Of a DNA stretch of 64,000 nt, positions 19,299 to 29,201 are shown piece after piece; position 1 is the first letter of the stretch; each line of letters opens with the position of its first letter. Under the pieces are notes generated by a model. The model was not told the DNA's origin, did no database searches, and worked only from the letters and a program-made list of their open reading frames with translations. Origin of the DNA: Sinimarinibacterium arenosum (GTDB taxonomy: Bacteria; Pseudomonadota; Gammaproteobacteria; Nevskiales; Nevskiaceae). The position numbers and the translations under genes were made by a program. The DNA is taken from assembly GCF_005047655.1 (NCBI RefSeq), contig NZ_SUKF01000005.1, positions 186,001 to 250,000 of the forward strand, read 5' to 3'.

Positions 19299-20543
19299 TC
19301 AGCCTTCGGGGTCTCCGGTCGAGCACCGGGAGAGGCCGCGCTTCAGTGCGGCGACTCGCGCCTCGCGCAGCCGCCGCCCGATCTCAGCACCCTGCACACC
19401 CTCATGCATCACGTCAGCGGCCTGGATCGCGATCGCAATTTCGCGCGCGGCGCGCAGATGATCGGTTTGCGGATACGCGCTGCTTTCATGCCCAAGGCGG
19501 CCGCGCGCATCCGCCTCACAGGCCTGTAGCGCCTGCTCGAAGCGCTCGGGACGGCGCAACCCGCCGAGCCGTTCGATCAGGTCATGCAGGGTGGTCGGCC
19601 GCAGCTCGAATGCGCGGTGCACGTTCAAGTGCTCACGCGTCACGTCGATCGCCAGATCCCTGCAGTCGTTCGGCACTCGCAGCCGCTCGCACACCGCTCG
19701 CACCGGCGCCACACCGCGCTGCTCGTGCTGCCGGTGCTGCGGCCATTCGTCCGGCGGCGTCCGCGCCTTGCCCAGGTCGTGGACCAGCGCGGCGAAGCGC
19801 ACCGGCAGCGCCGCGCCGGCACGAGCCGCCGCATCGACGCACATCAGCGTGTGTATCCCGGTGTCGATTTCTGGATGGTAGTCGGCGCGTTGTGGCACGC
19901 CGAACAGCGCATCGACCTCGGGCAGGATGCGCGCCAGCGCGCCGCAATCGCGCAGCGTCTGGAAGAACACACTGGGCCGCGCATGCATCAGTGCCCGGCT
20001 CATTTCCTTCCACACGCGTTCCGGCACCAGGTGATCGACTTCGCCGTCATCGACCATCTGTCGCATCAGGGCCAGGGTCTCATCGGCCACACGAAACCCC
20101 AGAGTGGCAAATCGCGCGTGGAACCGCGCCACCCGCAGCACGCGCAGGGGATCCTCGGCGAACGCCGGCGACACATGTCGCAGCAGCCGCGCCCGCAGAT
20201 CAGCCTGGCCGCCATAAGGATCGATCAGGCGTCCCTCGTCGTCCTGTGCTATTGCATTGACCGTGAGATCGCGCCGGCGCAGATCATCTTCCAGCGTGAC
20301 CTCGGGGCCGGTATGGAAGGTGAACCCGCGATAACCATGTCCGGACTTGCGCTCGGTCCGTGCCAGTGCGTGTTCTTCGCCGGTTTTCACGTCAAGAAAC
20401 ACCGGAAAATCCTTGCCGACCGGGCGATAGCCGGCCGCAAGCATCTGTTCCGGTGTCACGCCGACCACAACCCAGTCGCGATCGCCAAGTGCGAGACCCA
20501 GCAGGCGATCACGTACCGCCCCTCCGACCAGATAGCGTTTCAT
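19299..20543 (-). CDS. cca: Multifunctional CCA-adding enzyme (tRNA nucleotidyltransferase)
   Basis: A class II CCA-adding enzyme of 414 residues, which builds and repairs the CCA end of tRNAs. The start [16 protein letters not shown] carries the GG..VRD nucleotidyltransferase motif, followed by [11 protein letters not shown] and the [15 protein letters not shown] nucleotide-selection helix. The HD domain of the gammaproteobacterial multifunctional form is seen as [11 protein letters not shown] with flanking [11 protein letters not shown] took ATG 20543; an upstream start would overlap the slt gene. It is the second gene of slt-cca. Confidence 0.94.
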   Translation of the reverse strand: MKRYLVGGAVRDRLLGLALGDRDWVVVGVTPEQMLAAGYRPVGKDFPVFLDVKTGEEHALARTERKSGHGYRGFTFHTGPEVTLEDDLRRRDLTVNAIAQDDEGRLIDPYGGQADLRARLLRHVSPAFAEDPLRVLRVARFHARFATLGFRVADETLALMRQMVDDGEVDHLVPERVWKEMSRALMHARPSVFFQTLRDCGALARILPEVDALFGVPQRADYHPEIDTGIHTLMCVDAAARAGAALPVRFAALVHDLGKARTPPDEWPQHRQHEQRGVAPVRAVCERLRVPNDCRDLAIDVTREHLNVHRAFELRPTTLHDLIERLGGLRRPERFEQALQACEADARGRLGHESSAYPQTDHLRAAREIAIAIQAADVMHEGVQGAEIGRRLREARVAALKRGLSRCSTGDPEG

Positions 20544-20553
20544 TACAGGCGGA

Positions 20554-22512
20554 TCACTTCGCATCCGACGGCTGACGCACCGGCTGCAGAAATTCAGCCG
20601 GGTTCTGCCCCTGCTCCTGCGTGTTCCAGGTATGCGCGGCGATATGCCACAGCACTTTCTTCACGTAGCCCCGAGTCTGATCGTAAGGCACGTTCTCGAT
20701 CCAGAAATCGGCCTCCAGAGGTTTCTGCGGCAACCAGCGGGCGACCGCATTCGGCCCAGCGTTGTAGGCCGCAACCGCGGGCGCGAACTGGCCGTCAAAC
20801 CGCTCGCGCATCTGATTCAAATAGCTCGCACCCAACGGAATGTTCACTTCCGGCGTCAGCAGATCGGCGACCTGCGGCCTGGGCTCACCGCGCTTGCGCG
20901 CGACATCACGCGCGGTCGGCAACAGCAGCTGCAGCAGGCCGTAGGCATTGGATGGCGAAACCGCGCGCGGATTGAACAGGCTCTCCTGCCGCATCAGCGC
21001 ATAGACCCATTCCGACGGCAGACCGATCTCGCTCGCAGTGTTTCGAATCTGTTTCGCAAACGGATCGGGATAGCTGATCTCGAATACATCCAGCGAATCG
21101 ATGGCGTTGAGCATTGTCACCGCCTGCAGGTGCCAGCCCCAGTGCGACGCCAACCGCGCGGCCTGCAACTGCTGCTCCGGATTCAGATCGGCCGTTGCGA
21201 CGCGCCATTCGGCGCCGGCCCAACGCGGTTGCTCGGCCAGATACAACTCGTGCGCACGCTCGATGCCCGGTCGCTCGAGCAGACGGCTCTGTTCGATCAG
21301 ATCCTCGATGAACGGACGCGGTGTGGGCTTGTAGGTCTGTCCCAGGCGCCATGCCGCCAGAATGCTGTAGTAGCCATTGCGCTGCGCCAGCGCTGCCAGC
21401 AGCGGTTCAGCCTGCTGCCGGCTGCCCAGCAACTCCAGCGTGCGTGCGCGCCAGTACTGCCATTCCGAGGTGTCGCGCATTGGCGCAGGCATCGCCTCCA
21501 GCCACGCCGCGGCACTGGTGAAATCGCGATTCCACAACGCGGCACGCACGCGCCACTCCAGCACCTGGTCATCAACCTCGGCCGGGGGCAGCTGCTTGAA
21601 CCACGCGACCGCATCATCACGACGATCCCAGGCCAGACCCAGGGCAACCCAGCGGCGCAGTGAAGAGAGCTGCGCGGCATCAAAACGACCGGCTTTGGCC
21701 AGCGTGGCATAGACGCGTTTGGCTTGGTCAGGATCGCGCGGCGCCAGCCTGGAGAAGCCCGCCAGCAGGGCATCCCACTCCACCCCGGCGCCTCCCTTGG
21801 CGGCAACTGCATCCAGCTCGCGCGCTGGATTGCGCAGCAACGCCGCCCAGCGCCGGATTGCGGCGCCGTCCGTTTCCGGCAGCATCTTTGACAACCACTC
21901 CGCCAGTTCCAGATTGCGCTCATCCAGCGCCTTGCGGGCACGTCTTTCAATCCGCTCTGGCGTCAACTCGCCGTGCGTGCGCAACCATTCGAACGGCGCG
22001 ACACAGGCCTGCGGCATTTGCGGCGCCTGTGCCCAGAATTCAGCCAGCTCGGTCCTCAGCGCCGCGGTAACCTCACCCTGCAGCTTCGCCTGAAACCCGG
22101 CGCAGGTCAGTGCCTGCTCGCCCGCATCTGCCACGTAATAGCGATCAAAAAGATCCCACCGCTGATGCTCGGCCAGATCGAGCAGCCAGTCACGCCGCAG
22201 CACCCGGGTAATCGGCAAGTCGGACTGCGCCTCGATGAAGCTAGCGACCTCGGCATCCAGTGCGGCCACATCAGATTCGGCCGCACGTTTTGCCAGCGCG
22301 GTGATCAAGCGCTGCGCATTCAGATACGGATACAGCACATAGGCGCGCAACGCGGCGCTGTCGCCAGTGGCGTCGGGCGACGTCTGTGCACGCTCATAAG
22401 CACTGCCGAATTCGGCACGCACCGCTGCCGAGGGTGTCGCGAGAACCAAGCACGGCACCGCCATCAGCACGGTGGCCAGCAGACCTCGTCCAGCATGAAG
22501 CATCGTCCTCAT
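20554..22512 (-). CDS. slt: Soluble lytic murein transglycosylase (Slt70-like)
   Basis: A periplasmic enzyme of 652 residues that cleaves peptidoglycan to 1,6-anhydromuropeptides. There is a signal peptide ([15 protein letters not shown]), then a long alpha-helical superhelical U and L domain. The C-terminal SLT domain has the catalytic glutamate in [20 protein letters not shown], the [10 protein letters not shown] motif, and [15 protein letters not shown]. The last family motif is [18 protein letters not shown] 22512 is used; ATG 22503 is possible. The stop lies 10 bases before the cca start. Confidence 0.94.
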   Translation of the reverse strand: MRTMLHAGRGLLATVLMAVPCLVLATPSAAVRAEFGSAYERAQTSPDATGDSAALRAYVLYPYLNAQRLITALAKRAAESDVAALDAEVASFIEAQSDLPITRVLRRDWLLDLAEHQRWDLFDRYYVADAGEQALTCAGFQAKLQGEVTAALRTELAEFWAQAPQMPQACVAPFEWLRTHGELTPERIERRARKALDERNLELAEWLSKMLPETDGAAIRRWAALLRNPARELDAVAAKGGAGVEWDALLAGFSRLAPRDPDQAKRVYATLAKAGRFDAAQLSSLRRWVALGLAWDRRDDAVAWFKQLPPAEVDDQVLEWRVRAALWNRDFTSAAAWLEAMPAPMRDTSEWQYWRARTLELLGSRQQAEPLLAALAQRNGYYSILAAWRLGQTYKPTPRPFIEDLIEQSRLLERPGIERAHELYLAEQPRWAGAEWRVATADLNPEQQLQAARLASHWGWHLQAVTMLNAIDSLDVFEISYPDPFAKQIRNTASEIGLPSEWVYALMRQESLFNPRAVSPSNAYGLLQLLLPTARDVARKRGEPRPQVADLLTPEVNIPLGASYLNQMRERFDGQFAPAVAAYNAGPNAVARWLPQKPLEADFWIENVPYDQTRGYVKKVLWHIAAHTWNTQEQGQNPAEFLQPVRQPSDAK

Positions 22513-22607
22513 CCGCAATTACGTTCCTGTAGCATGCTCGCGATCCATTCTAGTGCAGACCGCTGCGGGGCCGGCTGATGCTCACGCTCCAGGCCCTTCG
22601 ATAGCCC

Positions 22608-23411
22608 ATGGAACAACTGCTGATTTTCATCTTCACCGGGGCCGTTGCCGGCGTTCTGGCCGGCCTGTTCGGCGTCGGCGGCGGCCTGATCATGGTGCCG
22701 GCATTGGCGCTCGTCCTGCCGCACCAGGGCGTGCCCGATGCGGTGTACATGCAGGTCGCGATCGGCACCTCGCTGGCTGTGATCTCCGCAACCTCGCTGT
22801 CATCGACACTGGCGCACCACCGCCGCGACGGGGTGCAATGGACGGTGTTCTGGCGCATTGCACCAGGGCTGGCGGCCGGCGCTATCGCAGGCGCTTTCGT
22901 TGCCGATGCCCTCAGCGGAGCGCTGCTGAAACGCATCGTCGCCGTCGGCGCACTGCTAGTGGCGACGCAGATGATCGTGAAAAGTTTCGCGACCGCGGCT
23001 GCGGTAACCAAAGCCCCGTCAACCCCGAACGGGGCCGAACTGTTTGGCGCCGGCGGCGTGATCGGCCTTCTATCCTCGGTCGTCGGCATCGGCGGCGGCT
23101 CCCTCACTGTGCCGTATCTGAGTGCGCGTGGCCTGTCGATGCACCAGGCGGTCGGCACCGCCGCGGCCTGCGGGATGCCCATCGCATGGGCCGGTGCGGT
23201 CGGCTTCGTGATCGCGGGATGGAATGCCTCCGGCGTACCCGATCCGCATCTGGGCTACATCAGCCTGAGCGCGTTGGCGGCCATCGCGGCCGCGAGCGTC
23301 AGCTGCGCGCCGCTGGGGGTACGGCTGGCGCACGGCCTGCCGCCGCATTGGCTCAAACGCGCCTTCGCGCTGCTGCTAGTGGTGATCGGACTGCGAATGC
23401 TGCTGAGCTGA
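22608..23411 (+). CDS. TauE/SafE family sulfite-type anion exporter
   Basis: A 267-residue multi-pass inner-membrane protein with eight or nine hydrophobic segments. Both halves carry the family's glycine-rich repeat: GLFGVGGGLIMVPALAL near residues 20-36 and VVGIGGGSLTVPYLSA in the second half. The family exports sulfite, sulfoacetate or other organic anions. Nothing nearby in sulfur metabolism decides the substrate. It is divergent from slt and convergent with oxyR. Confidence 0.88.
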   Translation: MEQLLIFIFTGAVAGVLAGLFGVGGGLIMVPALALVLPHQGVPDAVYMQVAIGTSLAVISATSLSSTLAHHRRDGVQWTVFWRIAPGLAAGAIAGAFVADALSGALLKRIVAVGALLVATQMIVKSFATAAAVTKAPSTPNGAELFGAGGVIGLLSSVVGIGGGSLTVPYLSARGLSMHQAVGTAAACGMPIAWAGAVGFVIAGWNASGVPDPHLGYISLSALAAIAAASVSCAPLGVRLAHGLPPHWLKRAFALLLVVIGLRMLLS

Positions 23412-23428
23412 GCCGCGCTCAACCGGGC

Positions 23429-24364
23429 TCAGTCCGGCATTTCGGCCGCGTCCGGCAGATAGCTGACGCCCTTCATGCCGGAGGCAAGGATCGCCTCGCG
23501 CAATACGCTGACTGCCTTTCGCCTGGGGAAAGTCTTGCGCCAGACCAGCGCGATACGCCGATGTGGTGCCGGCGGCACGAACGGCTTGGCCAGCAAAAGG
23601 CTGTCATCCGGACGGTTCTCCACCGACGAACGCGGCAGCACCGTAATCCCGAGACCGCTGACGACCATGTGCCGGATGGTCTCCAGAGAACTGCCGTTCT
23701 GCGGCTTGGGCCCGTCGCCGTCGGCGTCGACACACTTCGGGCAGGCTTCGATCACTTGCTCGCGGAAGCAGTGCCCCGGCCCGAGCAGCAACAGTTTCTC
23801 ACCGGCCAGCTGCTTGGCCGGAATCTGCTCGGCGCCGGCCCAGGGATGTTCAGGCGGCATCAGCACAACGAAATCCTCGTCGTAGACCGGCCAGGCCTGC
23901 AGTCCGTTCATGTCCACCGGCAACGCTACCGCCACCACATCCAGCTCGTTGTCGCGCAGCTGCTCAAGCAGCTTGGCGGTGAAGTTTTCCTCGATCATCA
24001 GCGGCATCAGCGGCGCGGTCTTGCGCAGCACCGGCACCAGGCCGGGCAGCAGATACGGCCCCACCGTGTAGATCGCGCCGAAGCGCAGCGGTCCCGACAG
24101 TTCGTCACGTCCGCTGCGCGCCAGATCCTCGATCAGGTGCGCTTCGGACAGCACCCGACGCGCCTGCGCGATGATGTGCTCGCCAACGGGCGTCGGCCGC
24201 GCTTCACCGCGATTGCGCTCGAACAGAATCACGCCGAGTTCGTCTTCGAGCTTCTTCAGCGCCACCGACAGGGTCGGCTGCGAGACGAAGGAACGCTCGG
24301 CCGCGCGACCGAAGTGGCGTTCCTTGTCGAGATTCACCAGATATCGCAGTTCGGTCAGCGTCAT
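23429..24364 (-). CDS. oxyR: LysR-type peroxide sensor OxyR
   Basis: A 311-residue LysR-type regulator. The N-terminal winged helix-turn-helix is LRYLVNLDKERHFGRAAERSFVSQPTLSVALKKLE. The redox pair is intact: C199 and C208, in GHCFREQVIEAC, fall at exactly the E. coli OxyR numbering, and SLETIRHMVVSGLGITVLP follows. The protein should therefore sense hydrogen peroxide by forming the C199-C208 disulfide. One extra nearby cysteine (C211) is unusual. No catalase or ahpC lies next to it; hemF is the upstream neighbour on the same strand. Confidence 0.92.
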   Translation of the reverse strand: MTLTELRYLVNLDKERHFGRAAERSFVSQPTLSVALKKLEDELGVILFERNRGEARPTPVGEHIIAQARRVLSEAHLIEDLARSGRDELSGPLRFGAIYTVGPYLLPGLVPVLRKTAPLMPLMIEENFTAKLLEQLRDNELDVVAVALPVDMNGLQAWPVYDEDFVVLMPPEHPWAGAEQIPAKQLAGEKLLLLGPGHCFREQVIEACPKCVDADGDGPKPQNGSSLETIRHMVVSGLGITVLPRSSVENRPDDSLLLAKPFVPPAPHRRIALVWRKTFPRRKAVSVLREAILASGMKGVSYLPDAAEMPD

Positions 24365-24400
24365 GGGTCTAGCATAGCCGATGCCGAACGCGGGACCGCT

Positions 24401-25300
24401 TCAGACCCAGTCGCGCGGCACCAGATAGTGCTGCAGCAACTCCGCTTCCGGCGTGCCCGGCTCTGGCGCATAGTCGTAGCGCCATGCCGCCAGCGGCGGC
24501 ATCGACATCAGGATCGATTCAGTGCGACCACCGGACTGCAGCCCGAACAGGGTGCCACGATCCCAGACCAGATTGAATTCGACATAGCGTCCGCGGCGAA
24601 TCAACTGCCAGTCGCGCTCACGCTGGCCGTACGGCGTCTGCCTGCGCCGTTCGACGATCGGCAGATAGGCCTTGGCATAGTGATCACCGACACTGCGCAT
24701 CAGCGCAAACGACGTGTCGAAGCCACCCTCGCTCCAGTCGTCGAAAAAGAGGCCGCCGATGCCGCGTGGTTCCTGCCGATGCTTCAGGAAAAAGTATTCG
24801 TCGCACCAGCGCTTCAGTCGCGGATACAGATCCTCGCCGAACGGCGCGCAGGCGTCGCGTGCGGTGCGGTGGAAATGCCGAGCATCGTCTTCGAAGCCGT
24901 AATACGGCGTCAGATCGAAGCCGCCACCGAACCACCACATCGGCGCTTCGCCCTCCTTCTCGGCGACGAAGAAACGCACATTGGCGTGGCAGGTCGGCAC
25001 ATAGGGATTCAGCGGGTGCAACACCACCGAAACACCCATCGCGCGCCAATGGCGCCCGGCCAGTTGCGGCCGATGCGCACTGGCGCTCGGCGGCAGACGA
25101 TCTCCATGCACCAGCGAGAAATTCACGCCGGCCTGCTCGAACACGGCGCCGCCGCTCAGCACGCGGGATTCACCGCCACCCCCATCCGGTCGGGTCCAGA
25201 CGTCAGCACGAAACTGCACCTGGCCATCGGCCTGCTCGAACCCGGCACACAGGCGGTTCTGCAGATCACGCAAATAGGTTTCAACCGCCTGGATATCCAT
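24401..25300 (-). CDS. hemF: Oxygen-dependent coproporphyrinogen III oxidase
   Basis: HemF decarboxylates coproporphyrinogen III to protoporphyrinogen IX using oxygen in haem synthesis. The 299-residue protein, a normal length, has [60 protein letters not shown] and [14 protein letters not shown], all diagnostic. The ATG at 25300 overlaps the stop of tsaC (TGATG), indicating translational coupling. The hemF-tsaC linkage is the arrangement seen in pseudomonads and relatives. Confidence 0.96.
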   Translation of the reverse strand: MDIQAVETYLRDLQNRLCAGFEQADGQVQFRADVWTRPDGGGGESRVLSGGAVFEQAGVNFSLVHGDRLPPSASAHRPQLAGRHWRAMGVSVVLHPLNPYVPTCHANVRFFVAEKEGEAPMWWFGGGFDLTPYYGFEDDARHFHRTARDACAPFGEDLYPRLKRWCDEYFFLKHRQEPRGIGGLFFDDWSEGGFDTSFALMRSVGDHYAKAYLPIVERRRQTPYGQRERDWQLIRRGRYVEFNLVWDRGTLFGLQSGGRTESILMSMPPLAAWRYDYAPEPGTPEAELLQHYLVPRDWV

Positions 25301-25863
25301 CAACGCCTCAGAATGTGTCCGGTCATCACATCTCGGATGGTCGTCGGCTTGGCCAAGCCGCCCAAAGCCCCCGGAATGATCATGTCGACTTCGCCACCGA
25401 GTTGCAGACGCACCTCGGTGATGCTGCGTGCAGCCGGCCGTCCGCTGCGATTGGCACTGGTCGACACCAATGCCCCAAAGCGTCGGCACAGCGAACGCAT
25501 CAGCGGATGCGCAGTCACCCGCACGGCGATGCCGTCGTGATCACCGGTCAGCCACGGCGGCGCATCCGCCGCCGCCGGGAAGATCCAGGTCGCGGGACCG
25601 GGCCAGGTCGCGGTCGCGCGACGCATCGCGTTGTTCGACGGCAGATCCACAAACAGCGGCAGTTGCTCGAACGCGGCTGCCACCAGGATCAGTCCCTTGC
25701 GCCAGTCGCGCTGCTTGATTTCCAGCAAGCGCATGCACGCCGCACGATTCATCGGATCGCAGGACAGTCCCCAGACCGCTTCGGTCGGACAGGCGATAAC
25801 GCCGCCTGCGGCCAGTGCCGCGCCGGCCTTGTGCAAATGCCAGGGAGCAATATCGAAGCTCAT
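25300..25863 (-). CDS. tsaC: Threonylcarbamoyl-AMP synthase (YrdC domain)
   Basis: A 187-residue TsaC, close to the 190 of E. coli. It makes threonylcarbamoyl-AMP from threonine, bicarbonate and ATP, the substrate used by TsaD (gene at 1.6 kb). Motifs are [18 protein letters not shown] near the N-terminus, [39 protein letters not shown] and [15 protein letters not shown] chose ATG 25863 over one 12 codons upstream because it avoids overlap with topA and matches the family start. Confidence 0.93.
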   Translation of the reverse strand: MSFDIAPWHLHKAGAALAAGGVIACPTEAVWGLSCDPMNRAACMRLLEIKQRDWRKGLILVAAAFEQLPLFVDLPSNNAMRRATATWPGPATWIFPAAADAPPWLTGDHDGIAVRVTAHPLMRSLCRRFGALVSTSANRSGRPAARSITEVRLQLGGEVDMIIPGALGGLAKPTTIRDVMTGHILRR

Positions 25864-25882
25864 GCGACGCGAATCCGTGCGA

Positions 25883-28354
25883 TCAGCCGGCACCACCATC
25901 GGATTCGCCCGCCGTCTTCGCCGAAGTCTTGGTCGCCTTGCGCGGAGCCGCCCTCTTGGCTGCCTTCTTGGTGGCCTTTTTCGCTACGGTCTTGGTCGCC
26001 TTCTTGGCTGCGGTCTTGGTCGCGGCCTTGGTCGTCGCCTTGCCGCGCTTGCCGCCCTTCTTCGGAGCCGCAGCTTCAGCCTCGGCCAGATACGCCTCGC
26101 ACTCGAATACGCTCAGGGTTTCCGCCTCGCGTCCCTTGGGAATCCGCGCACGGCGCTTGCCGTCGGAAATGTACGGCCCGAAGCGGCCCTTGATGATGCG
26201 GATTTCGGTACCGTCGAAAATCTTGATCGTCGCCGCCTCAACGGCTTCCTTCTTCTGCTCGATCAACTCAATCGCACGCGGCAGCTCGATCGTGTACGGA
26301 TCGTCGTCCTTCTTCAGAGAAACGAAGCTCGAGCCGTGACGCACATAAGGCCCGAAGCGCCCGATATTGACCTGGACTTCCTCGCCCGACGGCAGAGTGC
26401 CAAGGGAGCGCGGCAATGTGAACAGCGCCAGCGCCTGCTCCAGCGTGATGGTGTCGATGCGCTGGTTAGCACGCAACGAGGCAAAACGCGGCTTATCCTC
26501 GTCTTCCTTGGTGCCGATCTGCACGAAGGGCCCAAAGCGGCCGAGCCGCGCCGAGATCGGCTTGCCGGATACCGGATCGATCCCGATCTGACGCGCTTCG
26601 GAGACTTCGGAACGTGACAGCTCCATCTTCTCGTCGATGCGCGGCTTGAACTGCTGCCAGAACTCGGCCAGCAGCGGACGCCACTGCTTTTCTCCGCGCG
26701 ACACCGCATCGAGATCGTCTTCCAGATGCGCGGTGAATTCGTAGTCGACGTACTGGCCGAAGTGCTCGGTCAGGAAGCGGTTGACGATCATGCCGACGTC
26801 AGTCGGTGTGAAGGCCTTGCCGTCCAGGCGCACGTAGTCGCGCGCCTGCAGCGTCGAAATGATGCTGGCATAGGTCGACGGCCGGCCGATGTCGTATTCC
26901 TCCAGCGTCTTCACCAGGCTCGCTTCGGTGTAGCGCGGTGGCGGCTCGGTGACGTGCTGGTCGGCGACCAGATCAACCAGCTTGATGCGATCGCCGACTT
27001 CCATTGCCGGCAGACGCTTTTCGTCGTCTTCGTCGCTCTTGCCGGTCGGGGTGTCGTAGCTCTGGTTGTAGACGGCGATGAAGCCCGGTTCGATCAGCAC
27101 CGAGCCATTGGCACGGAATGCATGATCCGTCCCGGCGCGCAGCTCCACCGCCACCGTGTCGAACACCGCCTGGGTCATCTGGCAGGCCACCGTGCGCTTC
27201 CAGATCAGTTCATAGAGCTTGGCCTGGTCCGGCGTCAGGTACTTGCCGACTTCCCTGGGCAGTCGCGCCGCCGAGGTCGGGCGCACGGCTTCATGCGCTT
27301 CCTGAGCATTCTTGGATTTGGTCTTGAAGAAACGCGGTTCCGGTGGCACCGAGCTGGCACCGAACTGGTCCGCAATGGTCTGGCGCACGTCGGCCAGCGC
27401 ATCCTGCGCCAGATTGACCGAGTCGGTACGCATATAGGTGATCAGACCCAGGGTCTCGCCGCCCAGATCGACGCCTTCATACAGCTGCTGCGCGGTGCGC
27501 ATCGTGCGGCTGGCGGTGAATCCGAGCTTGCGGTTGGCTTCCTGCTGCAGGGTAGACGTCGTGAACGGGGGGGCCGGGTTGCGGCGACGCTGCTTCTTGT
27601 CGACCGCGGCGACCAACAGCTCGCCCTGCGCGGCCTTCATGACCATGTTCTTCGCAGTCAGCGCGCCGACGGTGTTGTTCAGCGTGAACTGCTCGGCCTT
27701 GCGCCCGGCCAGCTCGATCAGCTTGGCACTGAAACCCTGCCCGGCCTTCTCGGCCTGCGCTTCCAGCGTCCAGTACTCGCGCGGAATGAAGGCCTTGATC
27801 TCTTCTTCGCGCTCGCAGATCAGTCGCAGTGCCGGCGACTGGACGCGACCGGCAGACAGGCCCGGCTGCACTTTGCGCCACAGCAGCGGGGACAGGTTGA
27901 AGCCGACCAGATAGTCCAAGGCGCGTCGCGCCTGCTGCGCGTTAACCAGGTCGTCGGAAATATCGCGCGGGTGCTGAATCGCGTTCTGCACCTCGCGCTG
28001 AGTGATCTCGTAGAACACCACGCGCCGTACCGGCTTGTTTTTCAGCAGGTTTTTTTCCCGCAGCAGCTCGGCCAGATGCCAGGAAATCGCCTCTCCCTCG
28101 CGATCAGGGTCGGTCGCGAGCCACAATTCATCAGAGTCCTTGAGCGCCGAGATGATCGCGCGAACGTGCTTTTCATTCTTCTCGATCACCTGGTACTTCA
28201 TTTCGAAGCCATTGGCGACGTCGACCGCGCCATCCTTGGGCACCAGATCGCGCACGTGACCGTAGGAGGCCAGGACTTCGAAATCCTTGCCCAGATACTT
28301 CTTGATCGTCTTGGCCTTGGCGGGCGATTCGACGATAACCAGGTTTTTGCTCAT
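25883..28354 (-). CDS. topA: DNA topoisomerase I with basic tail in place of zinc fingers
   Basis: TopA relaxes negative supercoils. The 823-residue enzyme has the TOPRIM domain (VIVESPAKAKTI; ATDPDREGEAI) and the catalytic tyrosine Y307 in GLITYMRTDSVNLA. Instead of the tetracysteine zinc fingers of E. coli TopA, the C-terminal region holds three GRFGP(F/Y) repeats (about residues 615-760). It then has a tail of some 65 residues made almost only of K, A, T and R, resembling histone H1 or actinobacterial TopA tails. The tail probably binds DNA non-specifically. The start at ATG 28354 gives the canonical MSKNLVIVES. Confidence 0.95.
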   Translation of the reverse strand: MSKNLVIVESPAKAKTIKKYLGKDFEVLASYGHVRDLVPKDGAVDVANGFEMKYQVIEKNEKHVRAIISALKDSDELWLATDPDREGEAISWHLAELLREKNLLKNKPVRRVVFYEITQREVQNAIQHPRDISDDLVNAQQARRALDYLVGFNLSPLLWRKVQPGLSAGRVQSPALRLICEREEEIKAFIPREYWTLEAQAEKAGQGFSAKLIELAGRKAEQFTLNNTVGALTAKNMVMKAAQGELLVAAVDKKQRRRNPAPPFTTSTLQQEANRKLGFTASRTMRTAQQLYEGVDLGGETLGLITYMRTDSVNLAQDALADVRQTIADQFGASSVPPEPRFFKTKSKNAQEAHEAVRPTSAARLPREVGKYLTPDQAKLYELIWKRTVACQMTQAVFDTVAVELRAGTDHAFRANGSVLIEPGFIAVYNQSYDTPTGKSDEDDEKRLPAMEVGDRIKLVDLVADQHVTEPPPRYTEASLVKTLEEYDIGRPSTYASIISTLQARDYVRLDGKAFTPTDVGMIVNRFLTEHFGQYVDYEFTAHLEDDLDAVSRGEKQWRPLLAEFWQQFKPRIDEKMELSRSEVSEARQIGIDPVSGKPISARLGRFGPFVQIGTKEDEDKPRFASLRANQRIDTITLEQALALFTLPRSLGTLPSGEEVQVNIGRFGPYVRHGSSFVSLKKDDDPYTIELPRAIELIEQKKEAVEAATIKIFDGTEIRIIKGRFGPYISDGKRRARIPKGREAETLSVFECEAYLAEAEAAAPKKGGKRGKATTKAATKTAAKKATKTVAKKATKKAAKRAAPRKATKTSAKTAGESDGGAG

Positions 28355-28445
28355 GTAGCTCGGCATGACGTTTATGGCCGCTGCCCGAATGGTCACGGCT
28401 GCGCGCCTTATAAGCGGAAGCCAGCGGCACTGTCTAGGCCAACTG

Positions 28446-28467
28446 CGCGCGCGCGTACGCGCGCGCG
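28446..28467. repeat. Perfect 22-bp alternating C-G palindrome upstream of topA
   Basis: The tract is (CG)5-TA-(CG)5, a perfect palindrome of alternating pyrimidine and purine, 92-113 bases before the topA start. Such sequence readily forms Z-DNA or a cruciform under negative supercoiling. The rest of the 304-base gap between topA and smg (28355-28658) holds no gene I can see. Confidence 0.85.
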
Positions 28468-28623
28468 GGACTCGCCGGAGCCCGACTGGCGGGCATCTGC
28501 GCCGACACCGACCGGCTTTCGTAATGGGAAACGAGGTCGCTCCAACCGCCTCCGATCAGCGGCATTTGCGCGAACTCGGCGCGGAGACTGGGATCTGGTG
28601 GCAGGCGATGAGCGCCACTGGAC

Positions 28624-28651
28624 GCCCCGACTGCCCGCAGGCAGCCGGGGC
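28624..28651 (-). terminator. Possible terminator hairpin after smg
   Basis: GCCCCG-A-CTGCC (28624-28635) pairs with GGCAG-C-CGGGGC (28640-28651) with one mismatch and a four-base loop. It lies eight bases beyond the smg stop on the minus strand. There is no T-run, so factor-dependent termination or an RNA-stabilising hairpin is as likely. Confidence 0.4.
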
Positions 28652-28658
28652 TGAGCGC

Positions 28659-29126
28659 TCAGTGCTTGAATTCGCCCTGGTAATAGACCATTTCTTCGAG
28701 ATGCCCGAAGGCCTCCTCGGCGTCCGGCTGGTTCATCAGTACCAGCAGGCAGACCCATTTGACGCGCTCGAGATCGACTTCCTCAGTCAGCGCCATCAGA
28801 CGGTCAATCACCAACTCGCGCAAGTTGCCGTCCAGAATACCGAGCTGCTCCAAGTACATGATGAAGCCACGGCACTCGGTCGAGATGCGCGATTGTTCCT
28901 GGCGCGCATAGATACGCAGCGCCCCGCTGGGTCCAAACAGGATGGGCAGCTGTCGCTGCTCCGCAAGGCCATCCAGCCAGCCAAAGGCGTGACTGACCTC
29001 TTCGTCGGGAAAGCCGGCGGCAACCAGCTCCTCGTGCAGGGTGTCTTGGTTGTCCGCGTCTGAAAACTCGCCCTCCTGGTAGTTCTCGAACAGGTACATC
29101 AGCACGTCCAGGGCTGTCTCTTTCAT
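28659..29126 (-). CDS. smg: Smg family protein (DUF494)
   Basis: A 155-residue cytoplasmic protein of the Smg family, conserved in beta- and gammaproteobacteria and almost always beside dprA, as here. It begins MKETALDVLMYLFENYQEGE and contains the family's RGFIMYLEQLGILD and EVDLERVKWVCLLVLMNQP segments. The biochemical function is unknown. It reads downstream of dprA on the same strand, with a 75-base gap. Confidence 0.92.
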   Translation of the reverse strand: MKETALDVLMYLFENYQEGEFSDADNQDTLHEELVAAGFPDEEVSHAFGWLDGLAEQRQLPILFGPSGALRIYARQEQSRISTECRGFIMYLEQLGILDGNLRELVIDRLMALTEEVDLERVKWVCLLVLMNQPDAEEAFGHLEEMVYYQGEFKH

Positions 29127-29201
29127 CTTCCCGGCTCCTTGCCTTCAATCGGCTATCTGTCATTCAAGAACAGCAACATGTCGACCACATGACGCATGTC
29201 T

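Noticed and set aside
22553-25540. A very long open frame on the plus strand (about 995 codons)
   Set aside because: It runs through the TauE/SafE gene in another frame and antisense to oxyR and hemF. The translated product is compositionally biased (R, H, Q) with no motifs; high GC content produces such shadows.
26726-28654. 642-codon plus-strand frame across topA
   Set aside because: Antisense to topA, which has full family motifs; no plausible product.
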